Assembly: GCF_000969985.1 (NCBI RefSeq)
Contig: NZ_CP009526.1
Coordinates: 3,348,001-3,412,000 of the forward strand
Length of the DNA: 64,000 nt
Origin: Methanosarcina barkeri str. Wiesmoor
GTDB taxonomy: Archaea > Halobacteriota > Methanosarcinia > Methanosarcinales > Methanosarcinaceae
Direction of reading: 5' to 3'
The notes beneath the pieces were generated by a model, which worked only from the letters and a program-made list of their open reading frames with translations, was not told the origin of the DNA and did not search any database. Positions 55,067 through 64,000 of this stretch are shown piece by piece. Numbering within the stretch: position 1 is the first letter of the stretch; each line of letters starts with the position of its first letter. The position numbers were made by a program, and so were the translations under genes.

Positions 55067-55831
55067 TCAGCGATTCCTTCTAGATCCCCTCCCGAAATCG
55101 GATCCAAAAACAAGCAGAAGTATGCCTGCAACCGCATAGACAATAAGGAAACCTGGAGCACTTTCTGATTTAAGAGAACTTTTAGAAGATTCTGCTGCCT
55201 CTTTAACCTCGGAATTTTCGCCTGAACTTCCCGAAGCCGCCATGTTCCGCTCAAGGACTGAACTTTCAACGGTATCAGCTTTGGGATCCTCTGCGGGAAC
55301 TCTCTGTTCTTTATTATCTGTCAAAGGTTCTGAACCTGTTTTTAAATTTGAATTGCTATTTGAATTGCTATTTGAATTGCTATTTGAATTGCTATTTGAA
55401 TTGCTATTTGAATTACTACCCGAATTACTACCCGAATTACTTACAATAGTCTCGGGATATACCGCCTTACCATCAGGTAGTTCGAGGGTAACTATAACTC
55501 CAGATTCCCAGGCAACACTGCTCGCAGCTTCATTTCCATTCACTTTAAAAGTAATCGTTTTTCCTTCATCTTCAGCAGTACCAGGGATAAAGAGGGAGTA
55601 ATTTCCTGAGGAAGTATTTGCAAGATACTCCTTTTCATTAAGATAAGCTGCAACAATAGTCCCATCGGGAGCAGGCATACCGTCAATGAGAGCAACTCCT
55701 ATTACTGTCATCGGAAGCATCGGGGGGGATAGAGGAACATCCGCTGCTGCCATACACCCCTGGGAGAAAGCCAGGAAAAACAACAGTAGCACGGATGTTC
55801 CTAAAAGGACATTTTTTAATTTTTTATTCAT
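55067..55831 (-). CDS. Exported surface protein with PGF-like C-terminal signal
   Basis: 254 residues from ATG 55831, chosen because GGAGGTC lies 6 nt upstream; the frame is open further upstream without a site. Signal peptide; a domain with GTIVAAYLNEKEYLAN and GTAEDEGKTITFKVNG; an (SN)n spacer of about 30 residues encoded by 12 bp repeats; an acidic linker; then SAPGFLIVYAVAGILLL, a PGF-type anchor, and an Arg-rich end. The domain resembles that of the gene downstream. It belongs to the same operon. Confidence 0.82.
   Translation of the reverse strand: MNKKLKNVLLGTSVLLLFFLAFSQGCMAAADVPLSPPMLPMTVIGVALIDGMPAPDGTIVAAYLNEKEYLANTSSGNYSLFIPGTAEDEGKTITFKVNGNEAASSVAWESGVIVTLELPDGKAVYPETIVSNSGSNSGSNSNSNSNSNSNSNSNSNSNSNSNLKTGSEPLTDNKEQRVPAEDPKADTVESSVLERNMAASGSSGENSEVKEAAESSKSSLKSESAPGFLIVYAVAGILLLVFGSDFGRGSRRNR
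55350..55440 (-). repeat. 12 bp repeats encoding a Ser-Asn spacer
   Basis: About seven tandem copies of AATTGCTATTTG (plus strand) or a variant AATTACTACCCG. In the coding frame they give alternating Ser and Asn. The length is likely variable. Confidence 0.88.
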
Positions 55832-55915
55832 TGTAGACCTCCAGTTATATGTGAACAACAAAAAGAAAAAGAGCTATTCAGCCTGAACAGGCTGAACAGT
55901 CAGTTGTTTCCGAAA

Positions 55916-58900
55916 TTAAACCCACGTAGACTCATTAAACGGATCAAAACCTTCAGGCCACGTATTCTGATCGAACAGGTTGAAGTCATCAGGCCACGTA
56001 TATGAATCCCATGGATTAAAGTCGTCCTCGCTAGTGCTCTGGTCTTCTATGTTAGGTTTATATGCATTTTCGATGGATGCGTAGGTGCCTTCACCTTTCA
56101 TGAAGATCCAGTAGCCCTGTCCAGGAACCATTTGTCCGTCAGTATCAAGTGCTCCAACTGGCCTGGAATCGGTGATGTCACCAACGTACTTAAGAACTCC
56201 AGTTTCGTTTTCAACGAATGCACCAGGGATTATGCCGCCCCAACCTTCAGTACCCTGATAAGTAATGAGGTTGGAGAACCTGTAGTTTTCAGCATTATCA
56301 GTATTGAATTCGTTGAGCGAAGCAAGAGATGTTGACCAGGGTGCATAGTATGAAGAAGTGTGCCCTATCATGTGCCATCCAGGAGTTAGAGTCAAAGAAG
56401 CAGGTACACTAGGCTTAGTACTGTCAGATGACATTCCCCTGAACTGGACATTGGTCACGAAAGGCTCTTCAGTGTAGACCCAGTAGCCCTTGCACGGTTC
56501 AATGGTCTCAGGGAACTGCCAGCATGAACCATCCCAGTAGAGGACTGTGCTGTCATTGCCAAAGACATCTTCAGTACAGGCTTTCGAAGAAACAAGCTCC
56601 TTCGGCACGGATTTCAGGTTCCAGCCGTCATCAAGCGCGATAGTCATATCTTCATATGTCCTTACAGGCCCACACATTGAGAATTTAGAGTTGTAGTTGC
56701 TTGCATTGTCCCGAGCGATTACAGCAACCCAGTAGTCCTTGCCGTAAACAAGGTCTTTTCCGTCGATTGCTTCAATGCATAGATCCGTAACGCTTGAGTT
56801 CTCTAATTTCTGGTTTGGAGTCTCTGACCCATCTGTGTGAGTCTCTAACCCGGTTGTGTTTACCTTTTGCATATCCTCAATACAGCTTGGCTTAGATGTG
56901 CTGATATAAACCTCGTATGGCATATCGGCAAGATCTTCATCAGTGCTTGCATTCCAGCTAACCATCAGCCCGGGATAATCATTCACATACTGCCAGAAAG
57001 TTTGACCCAGTGCGTCTTCAACATTCAGGTTTGCCACGCAAGCCGGGGCGATACTGTCAACTGAGAAAGACTTCACATCAGGCTGGTAAGTCCTGCCACT
57101 GGTACAATCGGTGATAACTACTGTCCATTTTTTGTTCACTCCGTCTTTTACTGCAGCTGTTATTGAATAACTGCCATCACCAACAACAAAGTCGCCACAG
57201 TCGCAATCTTCGTCGGTGCAGCACGTTAAATCCTCATCCTGATAGCAGCTTTCATCTACTTCTTCACCGTCAACGAGAAGCTTGTAGGTGAAAGGCAGCC
57301 CCACCCCATATCCATTGCTTCCTTCAACAGTGAAGGTAAATGTTGGATTTGAGGAAACGTATCCTCCATCTGGAGAAACGAGAGAGACACTAAGCCCATC
57401 AAGGCTCACATAGAAATCCCGAACTTTACTTGTAGCGCTGTTTCCAGCTCCGTCTTCAACATAAACCGACCAGTTATGAGCGCCATCAGGAAGTTCAAGT
57501 TCCTTAACTATGGATTCTCCAGCATTTGTACTCCCGGAAAACTCATCCAAAGAATATCCAGAAAAGTTCTCAGCAAGTTGTCCATCTATATACAGCTGGT
57601 ATGACAGATCAAGATCACTATATTGAGCAGCTAGAGCATCCTCACAGGTGAAGTTGAACTGGGTAGCGCCTATTAACTCTTTGTAGCAATCCTGAGGGGA
57701 AGTAAGTATTACACTGGGACATTTAGTGTCTACATACAGATCGCGAGACCCAGTTGTATGTGTGTTTCCGTAACTGTCTCTGGTACTAATTTCCCAGGTG
57801 TGATAACCGTCAGCGAGTTCAAACTCAAGTTTTTTATATGCACCAGGAGTTATAACCCCACTACTCTTTTGGGCGCCATCGAGAGAGAAAGTGTAGGTAA
57901 GTTGACTTCCATAATCATCATACATATCGTATGCAGTGAAGTTAAAGGCAACACACTTTTTGGCAGCAAATTCGGTGTCAGGGCTAATTATCGTTATGTA
58001 CGGATTAACATTAAAATCTCCAGGGAAAGATTCTTCTCCCAGCAGATTGCCTAAATCATCAAAGCCAGATATGCCTATGTCCAGAGGACCACTTACATCA
58101 TCTGGAACCTCAAAGTCATAAGCAAAGGTGTCATCATCTATTGGATCCATCGGCTCATTAGTCACAAAATCAGCGCCTACTAAGTTTACATTACTAACTC
58201 CGGGTAAACCGTTGCCAATCGAGATATTGGCGTGATCGATAGGCTGGCTGAAATTTGCGATAATGTTTACAATGTCCCCCGGTCTAAAAGGACTGGTTTT
58301 GTTATATCCGATACTGATGTTCAAATAGTCATCAACACCAAACACAAATGCGTTAGGGTTTGCCAGAGGCTCACCATTTAGCAGCAGACCTCCCTCTCCA
58401 TCATATGCGTTTATATCTACACCTAAATTACCACTTATTATATTCAATGGAATAGTATAGTTATAAACAAAGGAATTATCTTCAGCATCTAGTGGACTCA
58501 TTGACTCATTAACTAATGATGAACCAGTATTGTTAGTGATCGAGATATTGGCGTGATCAACAGTTGTATTGAAATCAGCGGTGATAGTCACAGCCTCGAA
58601 CGGTATAACATTGGTTTTGCTATAGGTGATATTGACACTTGAATCGGTTTCAGGATCAAGTTCAAACGCATCAGGATCTGAAAAGAATTCGCCTTCACCC
58701 AGCATATTACTTCCATTGGCGTCAAGTGGAGATATATTTACACCCAGTGGACCATCAGTTAGTATAGCCTCTGGAATCTCATAGTCAAATCCAAAGGAAT
58801 CATTATCTATTTTTGTCATCAGCGTCTCATTCCCTAAATCTGACCCAGAAACGTTAGTAAACAATATACTGGCGTTATCAACAGATTTATTGAAATCGGC

Positions 58901-59068
58901 AGTGATATTTACAACATCTCCAGGCCTAAAAGGACCAGTTTCGCTGTAGGTGACATTAGCACTCATATTTCCTGTATCAAGATGTATTGGTTCTGCAAAT
59001 GCGTATCCTATCCCTAATAAAAGGAATATAACGAACATCGCACTGAATTGTATTGATCTTTGTTTCAT
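55916..59068 (-). CDS. Very large exported surface protein with Ig-like repeats
   Basis: 1050 residues: signal peptide (1-25); three similar ~100-residue N-terminal repeats (VNITADFNKSVDNASI type, about 30-345); three Ig-like/Big-type domains (about 350-650) of the form LADGYHTWEISTRDS; an acidic Cys cluster (CCTDEDCDCGD) near 610; a fibronectin-like part with DDGWNLKSVPKEL; and a tryptophan-rich C terminus (repeated TWPDDFN / TWPEGFD). No membrane anchor is visible, so the PGF-tailed proteins of the same operon may hold it. Many N-glycosylation sequons. AGGTGT precedes the ATG. It is the first gene of the operon. Confidence 0.83.
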   Translation of the reverse strand: MKQRSIQFSAMFVIFLLLGIGYAFAEPIHLDTGNMSANVTYSETGPFRPGDVVNITADFNKSVDNASILFTNVSGSDLGNETLMTKIDNDSFGFDYEIPEAILTDGPLGVNISPLDANGSNMLGEGEFFSDPDAFELDPETDSSVNITYSKTNVIPFEAVTITADFNTTVDHANISITNNTGSSLVNESMSPLDAEDNSFVYNYTIPLNIISGNLGVDINAYDGEGGLLLNGEPLANPNAFVFGVDDYLNISIGYNKTSPFRPGDIVNIIANFSQPIDHANISIGNGLPGVSNVNLVGADFVTNEPMDPIDDDTFAYDFEVPDDVSGPLDIGISGFDDLGNLLGEESFPGDFNVNPYITIISPDTEFAAKKCVAFNFTAYDMYDDYGSQLTYTFSLDGAQKSSGVITPGAYKKLEFELADGYHTWEISTRDSYGNTHTTGSRDLYVDTKCPSVILTSPQDCYKELIGATQFNFTCEDALAAQYSDLDLSYQLYIDGQLAENFSGYSLDEFSGSTNAGESIVKELELPDGAHNWSVYVEDGAGNSATSKVRDFYVSLDGLSVSLVSPDGGYVSSNPTFTFTVEGSNGYGVGLPFTYKLLVDGEEVDESCYQDEDLTCCTDEDCDCGDFVVGDGSYSITAAVKDGVNKKWTVVITDCTSGRTYQPDVKSFSVDSIAPACVANLNVEDALGQTFWQYVNDYPGLMVSWNASTDEDLADMPYEVYISTSKPSCIEDMQKVNTTGLETHTDGSETPNQKLENSSVTDLCIEAIDGKDLVYGKDYWVAVIARDNASNYNSKFSMCGPVRTYEDMTIALDDGWNLKSVPKELVSSKACTEDVFGNDSTVLYWDGSCWQFPETIEPCKGYWVYTEEPFVTNVQFRGMSSDSTKPSVPASLTLTPGWHMIGHTSSYYAPWSTSLASLNEFNTDNAENYRFSNLITYQGTEGWGGIIPGAFVENETGVLKYVGDITDSRPVGALDTDGQMVPGQGYWIFMKGEGTYASIENAYKPNIEDQSTSEDDFNPWDSYTWPDDFNLFDQNTWPEGFDPFNESTWV

Positions 59069-60071
59069 ATTTTACACCTAGATTCCGCAAATATCCAATT
59101 TTCTTCCAGTTTAAACATTGAATATATCTTTATTAATAATATCAGTAAGTTGAAAGATATAGCAGATCCCAGCTATTTAAATGGTTTCGACAAACAGTAC
59201 ATTAATATTGAGTTAGTTAATGACTCAGTTATTAAATAAAGAAATACTGTTTAGAAATTATCATTTACAATTTGCCCCTATTTCTCAACCCAACCCCCTC
59301 AACATAATTAAACTGACATTATCCTTAACTGTTCGGTTGACAAGAAACCCAACGCTTCTCCGAAATCGTTTTTGGTAGAAGTGGGGTAACATTTGATCCT
59401 GATGCGGCAAGTATTAACCTCTCTGCTCTTGCTGCTCAGGGAGGTGATAATCCTGTTTTTGTGTCAGTGCTGACTGGACAGCCCTGAGCATCAGACATGC
59501 ACCCGTCACCGAAAGGCGAAAATTTATTGTGAGCTAAATTTCCACCGACTGCAATCTTTTGATTTTAATGTGGCACATATCTTTGCATATTATCTTAGGA
59601 TGATAATATAGCTAAGATTACACGATAACTGATATAAATCTTTCTGACAGAATAGAATAATTAAATTTAATTAGTGTTAAAAAAGAATCTGACGTATATT
59701 AATAAAAATTGTTTAGATTGTAAAGAGAAAAGATTACGATTTTTTGGGTTGATGGACAAAATTTAGTAATGTTTGTCTTAAAAAGTGAATTATTGAAAAT
59801 ATGAAATATAGTATGTAGAAAATTTAGAGATTAAAAGGTTTTGTTTTGAAAAACATTTCAGAGGCTTTTCAAGGCTGGAAGCAAAGAAACTTCTGGGAAA
59901 AAGAAACCACGTTATCTTTATTGAAATCAAAGCTGACAAACTTAAAGTGTGGAAAGCGCATAATTTAAATAAAAACATTTTTTTATGCGAAAATAAAATG
60001 GGGGTTTTAAAATTCGATACACTTTCCAGAATTCTACCGAATTTCCAGTTCAGAGAGACTTTATTCAGGAT
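59069..60071. other. Intergenic region with a gene remnant
   Basis: About 1 kb, mostly AT-rich. The plus strand at 59341-59487 has a GC-richer open frame ending GGDNPVFVSVLTGQP and a stop, without a start. It looks like the 3' end of a lost gene; I cannot name the family. The rest holds no gene. Confidence 0.45.
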
Positions 60072-61145
60072 ATGCAGGATTTTATAGCGATTTCAAAGGA
60101 AGTCATACCTCTGGAAAAATCAGTTATCACGATAAAAAATGAAAACCGAGAAAGGCGTGCAGTCTTCGAAAAAATGATTCAAGAAATAGATCTGTTTGAG
60201 AAAGAAATGAGAGAATATATTGAGACCCGCGTAGCCGGAATAGATTCGCCTGATATTCTTGAGGTCAAAGAGAAAACTCTTGAAACCTCCTCAAGCGTGG
60301 CGCTGGCAAAGAAAAATGAAAAACTTGCCGAGATTGACAGTGAGAATAAACTGGACCTCATGGAAATGCAGCAGCTTAATACAAGGATACTCTCAGCTCT
60401 TGGCCCTTTTTTTGAAGACAGCATCTATGGAGCCCAAAATACACGCTATGCCTTTATAGAGGATAAAACGCTGAAAGGAAAGCAGGTTGGTTTTGTTGAC
60501 AACCTGCAGTATGAGTTTGAACTGCTTTTCACACAGGACACCTTGAAGGTAAAAGACCTGCAAACCCTTACCTTGCCGATATGGTCAAAAGGCGGAATTC
60601 TATCCAGAGAAGAAAAAGTAAAAAAAATCGATGTATCCGACTTTTATATAAAGAACATTGAGTATGAGAAAAATAGCCTGAAAACCGTGCTCGAAGACAG
60701 GGACGGGGAAAATAAGTTTACTATCTCCTCGGACGAGAAAACCTTCCTGATTATGCACAGGGACTACGAGATAACACGAGACCAAGAACTGGCTGCTGCC
60801 TTAAACAGGGAGTCGGTCGATTCGTTCACAACAAAGCTAAAGGGATTCTTCACCGAATTTGTGGGATCGAAAAGGCTCATTAATATCACACTTGACGGGA
60901 AAAACGTAATTGAAGAAAACAGAGTTTTTGACTGCCTGAAGTTGATTGCTTCCATATACGGAAGACTGGTAAAGGAATGCCTTGAAAAAGGGTATACTGA
61001 AAGGGAAATTACTATCAAAATTGAAGAGCCAGGGGAGACGAGGACAGAGAAATATCTTGAAAAGTCAGAAATATCGAGAGAGCTGTCAACTATTGGAAAG
61101 GAAGGAGAAGAACTTGCCACACTCCTAAGGGTTAAGGAGGCTTGA
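60072..61145 (+). CDS. Coiled-coil protein of unknown function next to the P-type ATPase
   Basis: 357 residues, highly charged, with predicted coiled coil over about 20-110 and a mixed alpha/beta remainder. No signal peptide or membrane helix. No family is recognised. The stop is 33 bp before the P-type ATPase start and both face the same way, so they should be co-transcribed; a cytoplasmic regulator or partner of the transporter is possible. AGGAT directly before the ATG is too close for a typical site, so the start is uncertain. Confidence 0.7.
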   Translation: MQDFIAISKEVIPLEKSVITIKNENRERRAVFEKMIQEIDLFEKEMREYIETRVAGIDSPDILEVKEKTLETSSSVALAKKNEKLAEIDSENKLDLMEMQQLNTRILSALGPFFEDSIYGAQNTRYAFIEDKTLKGKQVGFVDNLQYEFELLFTQDTLKVKDLQTLTLPIWSKGGILSREEKVKKIDVSDFYIKNIEYEKNSLKTVLEDRDGENKFTISSDEKTFLIMHRDYEITRDQELAAALNRESVDSFTTKLKGFFTEFVGSKRLINITLDGKNVIEENRVFDCLKLIASIYGRLVKECLEKGYTEREITIKIEEPGETRTEKYLEKSEISRELSTIGKEGEELATLLRVKEA

Positions 61146-61178
61146 AAAGAGATAGGCAGACGCTAGGGAGAGATCCTG

Positions 61179-63707
61179 TTGACGCACGGCCAGAGTAATG
61201 TTGAGTTCTGGAGCGTTCCTGTGCCAGAAATGCTCCAGAGGCTCCAAACAACTTACGAAGGCTTGAGTAGCTCTGAAAGTAGTGAGCGCCTTAAAAAATA
61301 TGGGGCCAATCTCCTTAAACCAAAAAAAAGTTCAAATACCCTTAAAATTTTACTTTCCCAATTTAAGAGTCCGATTATTCTTATTTTGCTTTTTGCAGCC
61401 GGATTGTCTTTTTTTCTTGGAGATGTTACAGATACTGTAATTATTATAACCATCATTCTGATCAGTAGTTTGCTTGGCTTCTGGCAAGAGAAAGGAGCTG
61501 CAGATGCTTTTGAAAAATTGCTCAGTGCAGTTGAGGTGAAGGCAACAGTAGTAAGAGATGGAGAAGAAAAGGAAGTTCCTATAGAACAAATAGTACCTGG
61601 GGACGTAATAATCTTCAGCGCAGGCGATATAGTTCCTGCAGATTGCCTGATTCTGGAATCAAAGGGACTTTTTGTCAATGAAGCTACTCTCACTGGAGAG
61701 ACTTATCCAGTGGAAAAATCAACAAAAACCCTGAACTCAGAAACCCCTCTTGCAAAGCGTACAAACTCCCTCTGGATGGGAACCAGTGTGGAAAGCGGAA
61801 GTGGAAAAGCACTTGCCGTAACTACAGGAAAAAATACAGAGTTTGGGAAAATATCTGAAGAGTTAAGAACAAGTGCTCCAGAAACGGAGTTTGAACGAGG
61901 TATTGCAAAGTTTGGCCATTTTTTGATGGAAGTTACCATGTTAATGGTCATTACAATCTTTGCAATCAATGTTTATCTTCAGCGTCCAATTCTGGATTCT
62001 TTTCTTTTTTCTCTTGCGCTTGCAGTCGGACTTACACCGCAACTTCTACCCGCAATTATAAGCGTGAACCTTTCTCACGGCGCAAGAGAAATGGCGGAAA
62101 ATAAAGTAATTGTCAAGAGGCTGGCCTCTATTGAAAATCTCGGCAGCATGAATCTACTATGTTCCGACAAAACCGGTACTCTGACTGAAGGAGAACTTAA
62201 GCTTCATTCTATTCGGGATGTGAAAGGAAGTCAGAGTGAAAAAATCCTTCTTTACGCCAGTCTCAATGCCTATTACCAGAAAGGTTTTAAAAACCCTATC
62301 GACCGAGCAATCCTGACACAGAATAGATTCGAGATGGGAGAATATAAGAGCCTGGACGAGGTCCCTTATGATTTCATACGCAAGCGATTAAGCGTTCTTG
62401 TCTCAAAAAACGAGAATAACCTGATGATTACTAAAGGCGCGCTCTCGAATATTCTTGAGATCTGCACTCTAGCAGAAGTAGAGCCTGGGAAAATTGTAGA
62501 AATTTCAGAGGTCAAGGAAAAAATCGAGCAACAATATAAGGATTTTAGTGAAAAAGAGTTTCGAACACTCGGTGTTGCATATAGAGAAATAAACAGGCAG
62601 ACTAAAATCGAAAAAGAACAGGAAAAAGGAATGACCTTTATCGGATTTCTCTTGTTTTTTGACCCACTGAAGCCAGAAATTGCAAAAACGATAGAAAACA
62701 TGGAGCAACTTGGCATTTCTCTGAAAATAATTACCGGGGATAACAGGCTTGTGGCTACCAGTATTGGTAAGGAAGTAGGATTTGACGCCTCAAGAATTCT
62801 AACCGGAAGCGAAATATATCAGATGACAAGCGAGGCCCTTATAGGAAAAGTAAATGACATTGATATCTTTGCTGAAGTAGAGCCAAACCAGAAAGAACGT
62901 ATCATCCTTGCACTCAAGAAGAGAGGGAACGTTGTTGGATATCTGGGAGACGGTATTAATGACGCATCTGCTCTTCATGCAGCCGATGTAGGAATTTCAG
63001 TTGACAGAGCCGCAGATGTCGCCAAAGAAGCTGCACAAATTGTGCTGATGGAAAAGAGTCTTGATTCACTCGTAGAAGGCGTCAAAGGCGGAAGAAAAAC
63101 CTTTGCCAACACCCTAAAGTATGTTTTCATGGCTACCAGCGCCAACTTTGGAAATATGTTCAGCATGGCAGGAGCGTCCCTTTTCCTGCCTTTTCTTCCC
63201 CTGCTGCCCACACAGATCCTGCTAACCAATTTATTGACTGATTTTCCGGAAATGACTATAGCCACGGATACTGTTGACAAGGAACTGGTTGAAGAACCAC
63301 ATCGCTGGGACATAAATTTCATCCGCAAGTTTATGATGGTATTTGGCTTTACCAGTTCGGTCTTCGATTACCTGACCTTCGGGACTCTGCTTCTCCTGCT
63401 ACCGGGTATGATAGAACAATTCAGAACAGGCTGGTTTATAGAATCCGTTATTTCGGCATCAATGATAGTGCTGGTAATCCGAAGCAGAAAGCCTTTCTTC
63501 GAGAGCAGGCCAGGAAAGTACCTGCTGATAGCCACTGTGCTGATCGTAGTCATGACTCTTGTTTTTCCGCTAACTCCTTTTGCAGCACTCTTTGGTTTCA
63601 AACCCCTGCCTTTACAGGTCATTTTAACCCTTGGAGCCATAATAGGGCTTTATATCATTGCGGCTGAGGCAATAAAGAGAATTTTTTATAAAAAAGTAAA
63701 ATTTTAA
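61179..63707 (+). CDS. P-type ATPase, MgtA/MgtB-like (magnesium transporter)
   Basis: 842 residues. Features in order: cation-ATPase N domain (1-65), two membrane helices, actuator domain with LTGETYPVEKS (about 170-180), helices including VGLTPQLLPAI near 285, phosphorylation motif D330KTGTLTEG, nucleotide domain, hinge GDGINDASALHAADVGIS near 590, and four to six C-terminal helices. GLTPQLLPAI and overall length fit MgtA/MgtB, Mg2+ importers of the P3B group. The TTG start has GGGAGAGAT upstream. It follows the coiled-coil gene by 33 bp. Confidence 0.93.
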   Translation: MTHGQSNVEFWSVPVPEMLQRLQTTYEGLSSSESSERLKKYGANLLKPKKSSNTLKILLSQFKSPIILILLFAAGLSFFLGDVTDTVIIITIILISSLLGFWQEKGAADAFEKLLSAVEVKATVVRDGEEKEVPIEQIVPGDVIIFSAGDIVPADCLILESKGLFVNEATLTGETYPVEKSTKTLNSETPLAKRTNSLWMGTSVESGSGKALAVTTGKNTEFGKISEELRTSAPETEFERGIAKFGHFLMEVTMLMVITIFAINVYLQRPILDSFLFSLALAVGLTPQLLPAIISVNLSHGAREMAENKVIVKRLASIENLGSMNLLCSDKTGTLTEGELKLHSIRDVKGSQSEKILLYASLNAYYQKGFKNPIDRAILTQNRFEMGEYKSLDEVPYDFIRKRLSVLVSKNENNLMITKGALSNILEICTLAEVEPGKIVEISEVKEKIEQQYKDFSEKEFRTLGVAYREINRQTKIEKEQEKGMTFIGFLLFFDPLKPEIAKTIENMEQLGISLKIITGDNRLVATSIGKEVGFDASRILTGSEIYQMTSEALIGKVNDIDIFAEVEPNQKERIILALKKRGNVVGYLGDGINDASALHAADVGISVDRAADVAKEAAQIVLMEKSLDSLVEGVKGGRKTFANTLKYVFMATSANFGNMFSMAGASLFLPFLPLLPTQILLTNLLTDFPEMTIATDTVDKELVEEPHRWDINFIRKFMMVFGFTSSVFDYLTFGTLLLLLPGMIEQFRTGWFIESVISASMIVLVIRSRKPFFESRPGKYLLIATVLIVVMTLVFPLTPFAALFGFKPLPLQVILTLGAIIGLYIIAAEAIKRIFYKKVKF

Positions 63708-63763
63708 GAGCTACCTGTACTGACAAGCCATACTGACAGGAGAAAACCCGGTTTACCTTGAAG

Positions 63764-63976
63764 TTACTTAGGCTTACCTTCATCATAACCTGTCCCATCC
63801 GGCAGAAAAGGAGTGAAGATAACTACCGCAAACAGCAACAAAAAAGTGCCGTACATTTTGATCGTCGTCTCAAACGTAGCATAGAAAATGAAAACCACAA
63901 GCATAACCCAGACAATGAAACTGAGCTGAAGAGCAATTTTTACTCTATATATATTTTCCGCACTTTCGCTCAACAA
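63764..63976 (-). CDS. Small membrane protein of unknown function
   Basis: 70 residues with two hydrophobic segments (about 15-34 and 40-57) and a short Gly/Asp/Lys tail. No family is recognised. The two TTG codons at 63976 and 63973 are both possible starts, with GGGGGAT upstream. It converges on the P-type ATPase gene. Confidence 0.65.
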   Translation of the reverse strand: MLSESAENIYRVKIALQLSFIVWVMLVVFIFYATFETTIKMYGTFLLLFAVVIFTPFLPDGTGYDEGKPK

Positions 63977-64000
63977 AAATCCCCCTTAAAGAATCCCCTT

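Overview
The window is archaeal chromosome from a methanogen of the Methanosarcina type. The evidence is: a methanogen-type zinc seryl-tRNA synthetase, ribosomal protein S3Ae, KEOPS Pcc1, a RecJ-like DHH nuclease, an archaeal zinc-finger topoisomerase I, an MtxC-like corrinoid-binding domain, CbiMN, DUF3344/PKD/CARDB surface proteins, PGF-type C-terminal sorting signals, frequent TTG starts with GGAGG- or GGTG-like ribosome binding sites, and long AT-rich intergenic regions. The species cannot be fixed from the sequence alone.

Layout. 0.9-10.4 kb: cobalt/corrinoid-related genes. A divergent cbiMN pair (minus strand, own terminator, no cbiQO in the window) faces a plus-strand series: a giant exported, membrane-anchored CobN-family protein, an exported beta-helix (NosD-like) protein, and a short exported protein with the DxHxxG corrinoid-binding signature. 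12.6-18.9 kb: a surface-glycan block (two GT4 glycosyltransferases, a UDP-GlcNAc 2-epimerase, a Wzx-type flippase, a methyltransferase). 20.2-23.5 kb: a large DUF3344/PKD adhesin-like protein with an abnormal start region. 24.4-29.5 kb: an IS1634-type transposase remnant, small metabolic genes (DUF3303, GNAT, DUF2156), and four copies of a ~130 bp terminal-inverted-repeat element that bracket an orphan gene. 29.6-38.4 kb: housekeeping genes (thiC, topA, rps3ae, serS, an MBL hydrolase). 38.4-45.3 kb: an accessory/defence-like island with a short arginine-decarboxylase-like protein, a PUA/EVE-like plus HNH nuclease, intact and broken hicAB modules, intergenic repeats, a DUF4325-PIN pair, a stand-alone LigD-type 3'-phosphoesterase and a ferritin-like protein. 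45.7-52.8 kb: an exported papain-type protease, a long homopurine tract, pcc1-recJ, a membrane protein, a HEAT-repeat protein and tRNA-Gly(GCC). 53.1-59.1 kb: a four-gene minus-strand operon of exported surface proteins, two with PGF-type C termini. 60.1-63.7 kb: a coiled-coil protein followed by an MgtA-type P-type ATPase.

The genes best read together are those at 0.9-10.4 kb. They suggest metal or corrinoid handling outside the membrane: CbiMN imports cobalt, the CobN-family protein is a predicted surface chelatase or de-chelatase, and the small protein looks like an exported corrinoid carrier. This is inference from domain content and adjacency. Short tandem duplications (11-68 bp) are common throughout the intergenic DNA.
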